DNA from: Neotamlana sargassicola
GTDB taxonomy: Bacteria; Bacteroidota; Bacteroidia; Flavobacteriales; Flavobacteriaceae
Assembly: GCF_020523965.1 (NCBI RefSeq)
Contig: NZ_JAJAPX010000001.1
Span: 1-64,000, forward strand
DNA: 64,000 nt
Reading direction: 5' to 3'
Shown: positions 55,028 through 63,584 of the stretch, in pieces
Numbering within the stretch: position 1 is the first letter of the stretch
Layout of the letters: the number at the start of each line of letters is the position of its first letter
Notes under the pieces: model-generated
Databases searched by the model: none
Told to the model about the DNA's origin: nothing
What the model saw: only the letters and a program-made list of their open reading frames with translations
Program-made: the position numbers and the translations under genes

Positions 55028-55264
55028 TTAACTATTCAATAGATTTTTTACTGTTTCGTAACCATCTTCATATTCCCAATACACCCATCGACCATCTAAA
55101 TAATCGATTAAAACATATTTTTCACTCACCGATTTTATTCTAGATACAGCAACCAACTTTTTTGAAAAACCATCTAAATCAACACGTTCTAATATTTCTT
55201 TATTGTTTTCATCAAAACCATGGCATACCATATGGCTTCCTAAAGTTAACTCTATAAATTTCAT
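55028..55264 (-). CDS. Hypothetical protein downstream of metH (78 aa)
   Basis: 78 aa, soluble, beta-rich with a conserved-looking aromatic centre (YVLIDYLDGRWVYWEYEDGYETVKNLL). No domain recognised. It starts 9 bp after the MetH C-terminal gene on the same strand, so it should belong to the SAM-riboswitch-controlled transcript, but nothing else links it to methionine synthesis. Confidence 0.65.
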   Translation of the reverse strand: MKFIELTLGSHMVCHGFDENNKEILERVDLDGFSKKLVAVSRIKSVSEKYVLIDYLDGRWVYWEYEDGYETVKNLLNS

Positions 55265-55273
55265 CTTTATTTT

Positions 55274-57946
55274 CTAATCTGCTAAATTGGGGTGTAACCA
55301 TTTTCTAGCTTTCTCTAAAGCTATACCTTTTCGTTCTGCATAATCTTTAACTTGGTCATCGGTTATTTTACCTAAACCAAAATACTTTGCTTCTGGGTTA
55401 GCAAAATAATACCCCGAAACCGCAGCAGCTGGCCACATAGCTAAACTTTCTGTTAGTGTTACGCCAATAATTTTTTCAACCTCCAGCAATTCCCAAATGG
55501 TTTCTTTTTCTAAATGATCTGGACACGCCGGATAACCTGGCGCCGGACGAATACCTTTATAGCTTTCTTTAATTAAATCGTCGTTGGTTAAATCTTCATT
55601 TTCGACATAACCCCAATGTTTGGTTCTTACTTCCTTATGCAAATATTCAGCAAAAGCTTCAGCAAAACGATCGGCAATAGCTTGAGCCATAATAGCACTA
55701 TAATCATCGTCTTTAGCCTTATAACTTTCTGCTAATTCTTGAGCCCCGAAAATAGCGACACAGAATGCGCCAATATAATCGGTTTTTCCTGAACTTTCTG
55801 GTGCAATAAAATCAGCTAAAGCATGGTTTGGAATACCTTCACGTTTCTTTAATTGCTGTCTTAATGTCCTAAAAACGGCAATTTCTTCACCCTTCTTTTT
55901 AACAGAAATATCATCATCGTTTATGGTATTAGCTTCAAACAAACCAAAAACCGCTTTAGGCTTTAATAGTTGTTTAGCTATAATGTCTTGAATCATGTCT
56001 TGCGCTTCGTTAAAAAGCACCGTAGCTTGCTCGCCAACAACATCATCTTTTAAAATATTTGGATATTTACCGTGCAAATCCCAACTTCTAAAAAACGGAC
56101 TCCAATCTATAAACGGCAACAATTCTTTTAAGCTTAATTGCTTAAACATTTGCACACCCATAGCTTTAGGCTTTACAATTTCGGAAGTTTCCCAATCGAT
56201 GTTATATTTACGCGCTCTAGCTTCGTTTATAGTTATATACGATTTCTCTTTACCTCGTTTTAAAAACTTGGTTCTAAATTCGTCGTAATCTTGTTTAAGT
56301 TTAGCAACATATTCATGTGCTGTTTGTTTGTTTAACAAATCGCCCACAACTGTTACCGCTCTGGAAGCATCATTTACATGAACTACCGCGTTTTTATACT
56401 GCGTATCTATTTTTACAGCCGTATGCGCTTTAGATGTTGTTGCACCACCAATTAACAATGGAATGTCGAAATTTTCGCGTTGCATTTCTTTAGCTAAATA
56501 CACCATTTCGTCTAACGATGGTGTAATTAAACCAGACAAACCAATAGCATCAACACGCTCTTTTATGGCTGTTTCAATAATTTTTTCGGGTGGAACCATA
56601 ACGCCTAAATCTACAATTTCGTAGTTATTACAGGCCAGCACCACGCTTACAATATTTTTACCAATATCGTGCACATCGCCTTTTACTGTTGCCATTAAAA
56701 TTTTACCAACAGGCTCTGAGTCTTCAGTTTTTTCGGCTTCAATAAACGGATTTAAGTAAGCCACAGCTTTTTTCATTACACGTGCCGATTTTACTACCTG
56801 TGGCAAGAACATTTTTCCTTCGCCAAACAAATCGCCAACCACATTCATACCAATCATTAAATGGCCTTCAATAACATCAATTGGTTTTTCGGATTCTTGT
56901 CGCGCTTGTTCAATATCTTCAATAATAAAAGCATCTAAACCTTTTACTAAAGCATGCGTAATTCTGTCTTGTAACGGGTTTTCTCGCCAAGATAAATCGA
57001 CTGTTTTTTCGGCTTTTGAGCCTTTTACAGTTTCGGCAAATTCTAACAAACGTTCGGTAGCATCGTCTCTTCTATCTAAAATAACATCTTCAACGTGCTC
57101 TAATAAATCTTTAGGAATATCGTCGTAAACTTCCAACATAGTTGGGTTTACAATACCCATATTCATACCTGCTTGAATAGCATAATATAAAAATACGGAA
57201 TGCATCGCTTCGCGAACCGCATTGTTTCCTCTAAACGAGAACGACACGTTACTTACACCACCACTTACACTCACATTTTCAAGGTTTTGGCGCACCCATC
57301 GGGTGGCTTCAATAAAATCGATAGCATTTTTTCGATGCTCTTCCATTCCTGTTGCAACTGGAAAAATATTTAAATCGAAAATGATATCTTCTGATAGAAA
57401 ACCTACTTTGTTTACCAAAACATCGTAAGATCGTTGAGCTATTTCAATGCGTCTTTCATAATTATCGGCTTGCCCAACTTCGTCAAAAGCCATTACAATT
57501 ACTGCGGCACCGTAACGTTTTATTTGTTTAGCTTCCCAAATAAATTTTTCTTCGCCTTCTTTTAACGAGATAGAATTTACCACACATTTACCTTGTACCA
57601 CTTGAAGACCAGCTTCGATAATTTCCCACTTAGAACTATCAATCATGATTGGCACACGACAAATATCTGGCTCTGCGGCAATAAGATTTAAAAAACGAAC
57701 CATAGACTCTTTACCGTCTATAAGTCCGTCGTCCATATTAATATCGATAATTTGAGCACCACCATCTACTTGATGACGTGCAATATCTAAAGCTTCATCA
57801 AATTTTTCTTCTTTAATTAAACGTAAAAATTTACGTGAACCTGCTACGTTAGTTCGCTCTCCTACATTTATAAAGTTGCTGTTTTCGTTTAAAACCAAAG
57901 GCTCTAAACCAGATAACTTCATGTATTTTGTTTGCTTTACTTTCAT
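55274..57946 (-). CDS. metH: Methionine synthase, C-terminal part (pterin, B12 and activation domains)
   Basis: 890 aa. It starts inside what is the interdomain linker of one-piece MetH: LSGLEPL, then the pterin-binding barrel ([17 protein letters not shown], residues 24-~300), B12 cap (~325-415), B12-binding domain with DVHDIGKN (424-431; His426 is the cobalt ligand) and [11 protein letters not shown], and the SAM-dependent reactivation domain ([12 protein letters not shown]). It lacks the homocysteine domain, which is encoded by the preceding gene 13 bp upstream; the two products must act together. Such splits are common in Bacteroidota. Confidence 0.95.
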   Translation of the reverse strand: MKVKQTKYMKLSGLEPLVLNENSNFINVGERTNVAGSRKFLRLIKEEKFDEALDIARHQVDGGAQIIDINMDDGLIDGKESMVRFLNLIAAEPDICRVPIMIDSSKWEIIEAGLQVVQGKCVVNSISLKEGEEKFIWEAKQIKRYGAAVIVMAFDEVGQADNYERRIEIAQRSYDVLVNKVGFLSEDIIFDLNIFPVATGMEEHRKNAIDFIEATRWVRQNLENVSVSGGVSNVSFSFRGNNAVREAMHSVFLYYAIQAGMNMGIVNPTMLEVYDDIPKDLLEHVEDVILDRRDDATERLLEFAETVKGSKAEKTVDLSWRENPLQDRITHALVKGLDAFIIEDIEQARQESEKPIDVIEGHLMIGMNVVGDLFGEGKMFLPQVVKSARVMKKAVAYLNPFIEAEKTEDSEPVGKILMATVKGDVHDIGKNIVSVVLACNNYEIVDLGVMVPPEKIIETAIKERVDAIGLSGLITPSLDEMVYLAKEMQRENFDIPLLIGGATTSKAHTAVKIDTQYKNAVVHVNDASRAVTVVGDLLNKQTAHEYVAKLKQDYDEFRTKFLKRGKEKSYITINEARARKYNIDWETSEIVKPKAMGVQMFKQLSLKELLPFIDWSPFFRSWDLHGKYPNILKDDVVGEQATVLFNEAQDMIQDIIAKQLLKPKAVFGLFEANTINDDDISVKKKGEEIAVFRTLRQQLKKREGIPNHALADFIAPESSGKTDYIGAFCVAIFGAQELAESYKAKDDDYSAIMAQAIADRFAEAFAEYLHKEVRTKHWGYVENEDLTNDDLIKESYKGIRPAPGYPACPDHLEKETIWELLEVEKIIGVTLTESLAMWPAAAVSGYYFANPEAKYFGLGKITDDQVKDYAERKGIALEKARKWLHPNLAD

Positions 57947-57959
57947 TAATCTATTCGCT

Positions 57960-58979
57960 TTAAAGAGACTTTTCGACTGCGCTCAAAGTGACAGCTTCAC
58001 GTGGTTTATATTTCGCAGCAATATTTGCTATAACGCGAATATGTTCTGGACTTGTACCACAACAACCACCAATAATATTTATTAAATTCTTTTTTAAGTA
58101 CGCCTCAATTTGCTCGCCCATTTCTTCTGGAGATTCATCGTACTCGCCAAAAGCATTAGGTAAACCTGCATTTGGATGTGCCGAAATTGCAAATTCAGTT
58201 TTATTGGCAATGGCCTCTAAATGTGGCTGTAACAAATTGGCTCCTAAAGCACAATTAAACCCGATAGAAAGCAATGGCACGTGCGACACCGAAATTAAAA
58301 AAGCTTCGGCGGTTTGCCCCGATAAGGTTCGTCCTGAAGCATCGGTAATGGTACCGCTAAGCATAACAGGAATATCTAAATTTCTTTCGTCCTTTACTTC
58401 TTCTATTGCAAATAACGCTGCTTTTGCATTTAATGTATCGAAAACGGTTTCAACTAATAAAATATCTGCGCCACCATCCATTAAAGCTTCAACTTGCTGC
58501 TTGTATGCTATTCGTAATTCATTAAACGTTACGGCTCTGTAACCCGGATCGTTTACATCGGGCGACATACTTGCTGTACGGTTTGTTGGCCCAATTGAAC
58601 CTGCTACAAAACGAGGTTTATTTGGTTCTTTTTTTGTGAATTCTACAGCAACTTCTTTTGCTATTTTAGCGGATTCGTAGTTAAGTTCGTAAACCAAATC
58701 TTCCATTTGGTAATCGGCCATAGCAATGGTTGTTCCTGAAAAGGTATTGGTTTCAATAATATCGGCACCAGCCTCGAAATACTTTGCGTGAATGGTTTTT
58801 ATAGCTTCGGGCTGTGTAATAGACAACAAATCGTTATTCCCTTGTAACGGCGTTGGATAATCTTTAAAACGCTCACCACGAAAATCTTCTTCGGTAAACT
58901 TATAGGCTTGCAGCATGGTTCCCATGGCACCATCTAACACCAAAATGCGTTCTTTTAAAGCCTTTCTTATATCTGACAT
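57960..58979 (-). CDS. Methionine synthase, N-terminal homocysteine-methyltransferase part
   Basis: 339 aa barrel that binds and activates homocysteine through zinc: Cys243 (GFNCALG), Cys306 and Cys307 ([12 protein letters not shown]). [10 protein letters not shown] and [12 protein letters not shown] are family motifs. It ends where one-piece MetH continues into a linker; its last ~10 residues ([10 protein letters not shown]) are encoded by a dispersed hairpin repeat (57968-57993). First gene after the SAM-I riboswitch; partner of the gene at 55274-57946. Confidence 0.94.
   Translation of the reverse strand: MSDIRKALKERILVLDGAMGTMLQAYKFTEEDFRGERFKDYPTPLQGNNDLLSITQPEAIKTIHAKYFEAGADIIETNTFSGTTIAMADYQMEDLVYELNYESAKIAKEVAVEFTKKEPNKPRFVAGSIGPTNRTASMSPDVNDPGYRAVTFNELRIAYKQQVEALMDGGADILLVETVFDTLNAKAALFAIEEVKDERNLDIPVMLSGTITDASGRTLSGQTAEAFLISVSHVPLLSIGFNCALGANLLQPHLEAIANKTEFAISAHPNAGLPNAFGEYDESPEEMGEQIEAYLKKNLINIIGGCCGTSPEHIRVIANIAAKYKPREAVTLSAVEKSL
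57968..57993 (-). repeat. Dispersed hairpin repeat inside the 3' end of the MetH N-terminal gene
   Basis: Plus-strand ACTTT, loop TCGACTGCGCTC, AAAGT, then GACA. The loop is identical to 18024-18049, whose stem is ATGCT/AGCAT; both arms differ but stay complementary. Its rc is read as the last coding residues of the gene. Confidence 0.75.
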
Positions 58980-59123
58980 TTCTTCAATATTTTTTCATTC
59001 TGAAGTATACACAAGCAGCATGAAATGAATTATTTAATGAGAAACTGAAATCCTTTCAGTTTAACACAACTTAATTTTTTATTTTATATGATGTTTCAAG
59101 AAAAGCAAGTAGAAAAACGCTTC

Positions 59124-59233
59124 GTTATCTGCCTAATTACTTTTACAATTAGTAGAATTTAGCACCTTCCCCGAAAAATCGGGAGGTTGCCAAGGTTTCA
59201 TTGGGTCTAGTCCCTCTACCTTTCTTGATAACA
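59124..59233 (-). promoter_or_regulatory. SAM-I riboswitch controlling the metH operon
   Basis: Minus strand: P1 arms GTTATC (59232 region) and GATAAC (59124-59129); conserved TTATCAAG, GAGGGAC then CCCAATGAAACC, GGCAACC, a P3 stem CTCCCGA/TCGGGGA, and GGTGCTAAATTC, followed by a P4 hairpin (CTAATT/AATTAG). All core SAM-I elements are in order. A hairpin AACTGAAA/TTTCAGTT (59043-59061) further down lacks a T-run, so control may be translational or through an unseen platform. High SAM should lower MetH expression. Confidence 0.92.
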
Positions 59234-59257
59234 TTTTTATATTAATGAACTAGTGCG

Positions 59258-59265
59258 CAAAAGTA
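59258..59265 (-). promoter_or_regulatory. Putative -7 box of the SAM riboswitch/metH transcript
   Basis: Minus-strand TACTTTTG, about 25 nt upstream of the aptamer P1 helix. Confidence 0.45.
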
Positions 59266-59289
59266 ACACAATTAACTATATTTTTTATG

Positions 59290-60204
59290 CTAAAACTTTA
59301 AATTTCTGCTGTTTTCTCGACCAAATCCTTTAATCAAAATAGAGTCTTTAAAAATTGTAGCAACCGAATAGGCTGTACTATCCGCGAAATCGACCATGCC
59401 TTTATAAGTAACATAATGTACGCCTTTGCGTTTAAAGTAACCACCGGCATGATTATGACCGTTAAAATAGAATTTCACATTATTGTAATTATCTATGGTT
59501 TTAAAGAACTGATTGTAGTTCCATAAACTATGCATGGTATCTTTTTCGGCTACTGGAAAATGACAATAAAAACCTACATTTTCGTTATTTTTAACGGATT
59601 GTTCTAACTCTGATTTCACCCATTTTAACTGCTCAAAACTTAATCCGCCATTCCATTTTTGAATGTTTTTATAACCTTCCGATTTAAGCTGATTGTACAT
59701 CGAATCGGTTTCAGTCTTTTTAGCTTGGGTTAATGCTGCGAAAAAGCTTAAATCGTTACCATCTAAAACAATGAATCGCCAGTTATTTTTAATGATGCTG
59801 TAATAGCGATTTTGAAGCCCCATTTTATTAGCAACATTTCCTTTTAAAGAATCGGCCACACTAAAATCGTGATTTCCTAAAACGTGATGGTGTTCCGATT
59901 TTAAATTATTCCAAATGGGTAAAACCGAATCGAAACTCGCAAAATCTTTATCTATAAAATCACCTAAATGAACAGTATAATCTAAATTATAAGTATTTAG
60001 TTCGGCAACGGCTTTTGCTAATTTTTGAGTTGATTTTTTGTAATATCTACCAAAATCTGAATTGGGTTCACAAAAACAATATTGGCAGTCGGCAACAATA
60101 CCAATTTTAAAATTTGAATTAGATTGTTGCTTCGCTTGCTTTACCTCTTTTTTACAAGCAAAAAGACTAATTACTAAACCAAATAGCAGTAAAAATTGTT
60201 TCAT
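59290..60204 (-). CDS. Metallophosphoesterase lipoprotein (ADP-ribose/CDP-alcohol diphosphatase-like)
   Basis: 304 aa. Lipobox LFAC (lipidated Cys17), then a calcineurin-like fold: IGIVADCQYCFCEPNSDFGRYYKKS, HLGDFID, VLGNHDF, YCHFPVAE and FNGHNHAGG give the full set of metal ligands. ADCQY...RYY near the N-terminus is characteristic of Mn-dependent ADP-ribose/CDP-alcohol diphosphatases. Export to the envelope is predicted, which is unexpected for that activity. It follows cysM by 3 bp and is probably co-transcribed with cysE-cysM. Confidence 0.82.
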   Translation of the reverse strand: MKQFLLLFGLVISLFACKKEVKQAKQQSNSNFKIGIVADCQYCFCEPNSDFGRYYKKSTQKLAKAVAELNTYNLDYTVHLGDFIDKDFASFDSVLPIWNNLKSEHHHVLGNHDFSVADSLKGNVANKMGLQNRYYSIIKNNWRFIVLDGNDLSFFAALTQAKKTETDSMYNQLKSEGYKNIQKWNGGLSFEQLKWVKSELEQSVKNNENVGFYCHFPVAEKDTMHSLWNYNQFFKTIDNYNNVKFYFNGHNHAGGYFKRKGVHYVTYKGMVDFADSTAYSVATIFKDSILIKGFGRENSRNLKF

Positions 60205-60207
60205 TTT

Positions 60208-61095
60208 TTATTCGAATAAGGTAGACGATAAATACCTGTCGCCACGATCGCAAATAATAGCAACAATGAGTCCTTCGTCAATAGTTTCAGCAATTTGCAA
60301 CGCAGAATACACCGAACCACCGCTGCTCATTCCTGCAAAAACACCTTCTTCTTTAGCCAAACGTTGTGTTGTTACCTTAGCATCTTCTTCTGAAACCTCA
60401 ACAACTTGATCAACACGTTCGCGCTCGAAAAATTCTGGTAAGTAGGCTTCTGGCCATTTACGAATACCTGGTATTTTAGCACCATCGGCTGGTTGTGCCC
60501 CAACTATAGTTACATTTTTGTTTTGTTCTTTTAAATATCTAGAAACGCCCATTATAGTTCCAGTGGTTCCCATGGCAGATACAAAATGAGTTATTTTACC
60601 TTCTGTTTCTTCCCAAATTTCTGGCCCTGTGGTTTTATAATGTGCTTTCCAATTATCGTTATTTGCAAACTGGTTTAGCAGCGTGTATCCTTTTTCGTCT
60701 CTTAATTTATAGGCTAAATCTCTTGAACCTTCAATACCAACATCTACAGAAGTTAAAATAACTTCGGCTCCATAAGCTCGCATAGTTTTTACACGTTCTA
60801 CAGTAGAGTTTTCGGGCATTATTAAAATCATTTTTAACCCTAAAAGTTGTGCTATAAAAGCTAAAGCAATACCAGTGTTACCACTTGTAGATTCTACCAA
60901 GGTATCTCCTTTTTTTATGTCGCCCCGTTTTAAAGCTTCAGAAATCATGTTGTATGCCGCTCGATCTTTAACGCTTCCTCCAGGGTTATTTCCTTCTAAT
61001 TTTAATAGTAAGCGCACGCCTTCTTTTTTAACTAAATGCGTTGCTTCAACTAAAGGTGTATTCCCTATTTGATCTAATATTGTTTTAAATGCCAT
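60208..61095 (-). CDS. cysM: Cysteine synthase B (O-acetylserine sulfhydrylase)
   Basis: 295 aa PLP enzyme making cysteine from O-acetylserine and sulfide (or thiosulfate). IGNTPLVEA, PGGSVKDRAAYNMI (PLP Lys), STSGNTGIALAF, SAMGTTGTIMGVSRYL and GMSSGGSV. Motif details favour the CysM branch. Overlaps the upstream acetyltransferase gene by 11 nt, implying translational coupling. Confidence 0.94.
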   Translation of the reverse strand: MAFKTILDQIGNTPLVEATHLVKKEGVRLLLKLEGNNPGGSVKDRAAYNMISEALKRGDIKKGDTLVESTSGNTGIALAFIAQLLGLKMILIMPENSTVERVKTMRAYGAEVILTSVDVGIEGSRDLAYKLRDEKGYTLLNQFANNDNWKAHYKTTGPEIWEETEGKITHFVSAMGTTGTIMGVSRYLKEQNKNVTIVGAQPADGAKIPGIRKWPEAYLPEFFERERVDQVVEVSEEDAKVTTQRLAKEEGVFAGMSSGGSVYSALQIAETIDEGLIVAIICDRGDRYLSSTLFE

Positions 61096-61822
61096 TTTTT
61101 TTGGGTCTTATTTTAATTTCGGTTTGATAGGTTACCAATGAATTTTTAGGAACGGAATGCGTAATCCAAACGTTAGCACCAATAATACTGTTTTCACCAA
61201 TAACAATATCGCCACCTAAAACTGTGGCATTGGCATAAATGCAAACATTATCTTGAATGGTTGGATGGCGTTTAGTTGACGCTAAATCTTTTGAAACTTG
61301 AATGCCGCCAAGCGTAACACCTTGATAAATTTTTACATTTTTACCAATAATTGAGGTTTCACCAATTACAATTCCTGTACCGTGATCTATATAAAACGAA
61401 TCGCCTATGGTTGCTCCTGGATGAATATCGATACCTGTAATGCCGTGAATATATTCACTCATCATTCGAGGTAAAATATAAACACCTAATTTATGAAGCG
61501 CATGACTTAATCTATGTATTGAAATGGCGTGAAAACCTGGATAAGCCAGATAAATTTCTTCTAAACAATGCGATGCTGGATCATTTGTTTCGAAAGCTAT
61601 AGCATCATCATCTAACTGTTTTCTAATATTTGGTAACTCACTTTTAAAGGTTTCCCAGATATCTTCAGCATTTTCAATATTTAACTTTGAAAGAATGTTT
61701 ATAAACGTTTTTTCTAAATACGCGCTATTCGCTTCCTCTTGTTCGCAATCGAATAAAGAATAAAATAGTTTTTTAGTGAATTTTTTAACAGTGTCCTTTA
61801 AACAAACGTTGTAACTTTTCAT
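61085..61822 (-). CDS. cysE: Serine O-acetyltransferase
   Basis: 245 aa (EpsC-type length). An N-terminal helical region precedes the left-handed beta-helix with hexapeptide repeats: GIDIHPGATIGDSFYIDHGTGIVIGETSIIGKNVKIYQGVTLGG, CIYANATVLGGDIVIGENSIIGANVWI. It provides O-acetylserine to the overlapping cysM. First gene of the cysE-cysM-metallophosphoesterase unit. Confidence 0.94.
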   Translation of the reverse strand: MKSYNVCLKDTVKKFTKKLFYSLFDCEQEEANSAYLEKTFINILSKLNIENAEDIWETFKSELPNIRKQLDDDAIAFETNDPASHCLEEIYLAYPGFHAISIHRLSHALHKLGVYILPRMMSEYIHGITGIDIHPGATIGDSFYIDHGTGIVIGETSIIGKNVKIYQGVTLGGIQVSKDLASTKRHPTIQDNVCIYANATVLGGDIVIGENSIIGANVWITHSVPKNSLVTYQTEIKIRPKKNGI

Positions 61823-61874
61823 TTGTGTTTAATTTACAGCTTATTTAATTTTTAATTGATAGTCGTTCAAAAAT

Positions 61875-61915
61875 ATTAAATCCTGCAAGGTAAATGCAAC
61901 CTTGCAGGATTTAAT
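61875..61915. terminator. Strong terminator between siroheme/FNR and cysE units
   Basis: Perfect 17-bp stem ATTAAATCCTGCAAGGT (61875-61891) and ACCTTGCAGGATTTAAT (61899-61915), seven-base loop, T-rich tails on both strands. It ends the FNR transcript on the minus strand. Confidence 0.85.
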
Positions 61916-61938
61916 TTTTGTTATATTTTAAATAATGC

Positions 61939-62994
61939 TTAGTCTATGGCTTGCACAACAGCTTTTGGCGCCTCTTTACGTGTTCCGTCAAAACCATCTA
62001 CTCCAGAAACTGTTGTGTATTTTAGCACAAATTTCTTTCCTGGATTAATGATTTTATATGCCGCTTGACACATAATAGTTGCCTCATGGAAACCACAAAG
62101 AATTAATTTTAATTTTCCTGGGTAAAAGTTACCATCGCCAATAGCGAAAATACCAGGAATGTTTGTTTGATAATCTAATGCATTATTAACTTTAATAGCA
62201 TTTTTCTCAATTTCTAAGCCCCAATTTGCAATTGGCCCTAATTTTGGAGACAACCCAAATAAAGGAATAAAATGATCTGTTTCTAAAGTTATTGGTTCTT
62301 CGTCTTTTTTAGTAATTTCAATAGCTTCAACCTTACCATCACCAATAATATTAGTTACTTCGGCAGGTGTAATTAAATTAATTTTACCTAACTTTTTAAG
62401 CTCACCTACTTTTTCAACAGAATCTAAATGACCTCTAAACTCATTACGACGGTGTACTAGTGTTACACTTTTAGCAACATCGGCTAAAAAGATACTCCAA
62501 TCTAACGCAGAATCTCCACCACCAGCAATTACCACATTTTTATCGCGATACATTTCTGGTTCTTTAATCATGTATTCCACACCTTTATCTTCGTAATCTG
62601 CAAGATTATCTAATTGTGGCTTACGAGGTTCGAAACTACCTAAACCACTTGCAATTGCAACAACTGGCGCTTGGTGTTGTGTTCCTTTATTTGTAGTTAC
62701 AATAAACGTTCCATCTTCTTGTTTATCGATAGTTTCTGCACGCTCACCTAAAGTAAATCCAGGCTCGAATTGCTTACCTTGCTCAAGTAAATTTTTAGTT
62801 AAGTCTCCAGCTAAAATTTCTGGAAAACCAGGAATATCGTAAATTGGTTTTTTTGGGTATAATTCTGAGCATTGTCCACCTGGTTGCGGTAATGCATCAA
62901 TTAAATGACATTTAAGTTTTAATAATCCAGCTTCGAACACTGTAAATAAACCTGTTGGTCCTGCTCCTATGATTATGATATCTGTTTTAATCAT
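61939..62994 (-). CDS. Ferredoxin-NADP reductase-like flavoprotein (thioredoxin-reductase-like type)
   Basis: 351 aa, two Rossmann domains: FAD motif GAGPTGLFTVFEAG (10-), GGQCSELYPKKPIYDIPGF, NADPH motif GGGDSALDW and FAIGDGNFY. The thioredoxin-reductase CxxC pair is absent, and the C-terminal extension (FVLKYTTVSGVDGFDGTRKEAP) matches YumC-type ferredoxin reductases. Next to the siroheme genes, it could supply electrons for a ferredoxin-dependent sulfite reductase; inferred from position. 9 bp after the siroheme gene. Confidence 0.88.
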   Translation of the reverse strand: MIKTDIIIIGAGPTGLFTVFEAGLLKLKCHLIDALPQPGGQCSELYPKKPIYDIPGFPEILAGDLTKNLLEQGKQFEPGFTLGERAETIDKQEDGTFIVTTNKGTQHQAPVVAIASGLGSFEPRKPQLDNLADYEDKGVEYMIKEPEMYRDKNVVIAGGGDSALDWSIFLADVAKSVTLVHRRNEFRGHLDSVEKVGELKKLGKINLITPAEVTNIIGDGKVEAIEITKKDEEPITLETDHFIPLFGLSPKLGPIANWGLEIEKNAIKVNNALDYQTNIPGIFAIGDGNFYPGKLKLILCGFHEATIMCQAAYKIINPGKKFVLKYTTVSGVDGFDGTRKEAPKAVVQAID

Positions 62995-63003
62995 TTTGAA
63001 ATA

Positions 63004-63582
63004 TTAATTTTTCTCTATTAATCCTTTAGTAAATTCGTTTAGCGCTTCCACTTTTTGTTCGAAATCGCCTTTTATAGTTTTTCTGTATTCGTTTAAATTT
63101 TTAACTAAATCGTCGATATTCTCAGGAATAACCTCCTCGAAAAACTGACGTAAACGTTTTGCTGTTGTTGGCGATTTTCCGTTGGTAGAAATTGCCACTT
63201 TTACGTTTCCTTTAGTTACAATACCACCCATATAAAAATCACAATACGGTGGGTTATCTGCTACATTTACTAGTTTTGCTTCAGCTCTACAATCTTTGTA
63301 AACCTCAACATTAACTTCAGGCACATCGGTTGTTGCAACAACAATATGTTGCCCTTGTAAATATTTTTTACTATAAACATCCTCAATTAAGGTAACATCT
63401 CCTTTTTCAGCTAAAGCTGAAGTCCCTTCTCGAAACATTGGGGATACCATTGTTACTTTTGCATCTGGACTTGATTTGAGCAAAAAAGTAAGTTTCTCTT
63501 CTGCAACAAAACCTCCACCTACAATAAGCACCTTGAGATTTTTAACCTTTAAAAACACCGGATATAAATTATTTCTTTCCAT
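63004..63582 (-). CDS. Precorrin-2 dehydrogenase / sirohydrochlorin ferrochelatase (CysG N-terminal type)
   Basis: 192 aa, equal to the N-terminal half of CysG (Met8p/SirC type). NYPVFLKVKNLKVLIVGGGFVAEEKLTFLL (NAD site), VATTDVPEVNVEVYKDC, VNVADNPPYCDFYMGGIV and VAISTNGKSPTTAKRLRQFFE with the catalytic Asp region. It makes siroheme, probably for sulfite/nitrite reductase. The methyltransferase half is the next gene upstream (63585 onward), 2 bp away. Confidence 0.93.
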   Translation of the reverse strand: MERNNLYPVFLKVKNLKVLIVGGGFVAEEKLTFLLKSSPDAKVTMVSPMFREGTSALAEKGDVTLIEDVYSKKYLQGQHIVVATTDVPEVNVEVYKDCRAEAKLVNVADNPPYCDFYMGGIVTKGNVKVAISTNGKSPTTAKRLRQFFEEVIPENIDDLVKNLNEYRKTIKGDFEQKVEALNEFTKGLIEKN

Positions 63583-63584
63583 TT

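Noticed and set aside
57988-58542. 184-codon plus-strand ORF opposite the MetH N-terminal gene
   Set aside because: Antisense shadow; the minus-strand frame carries all zinc-binding motifs.
59042-59064. Hairpin AACTGAAA/TTTCAGTT as the riboswitch terminator
   Set aside because: On the minus strand it is not followed by a T-run, so it cannot be called an intrinsic terminator.
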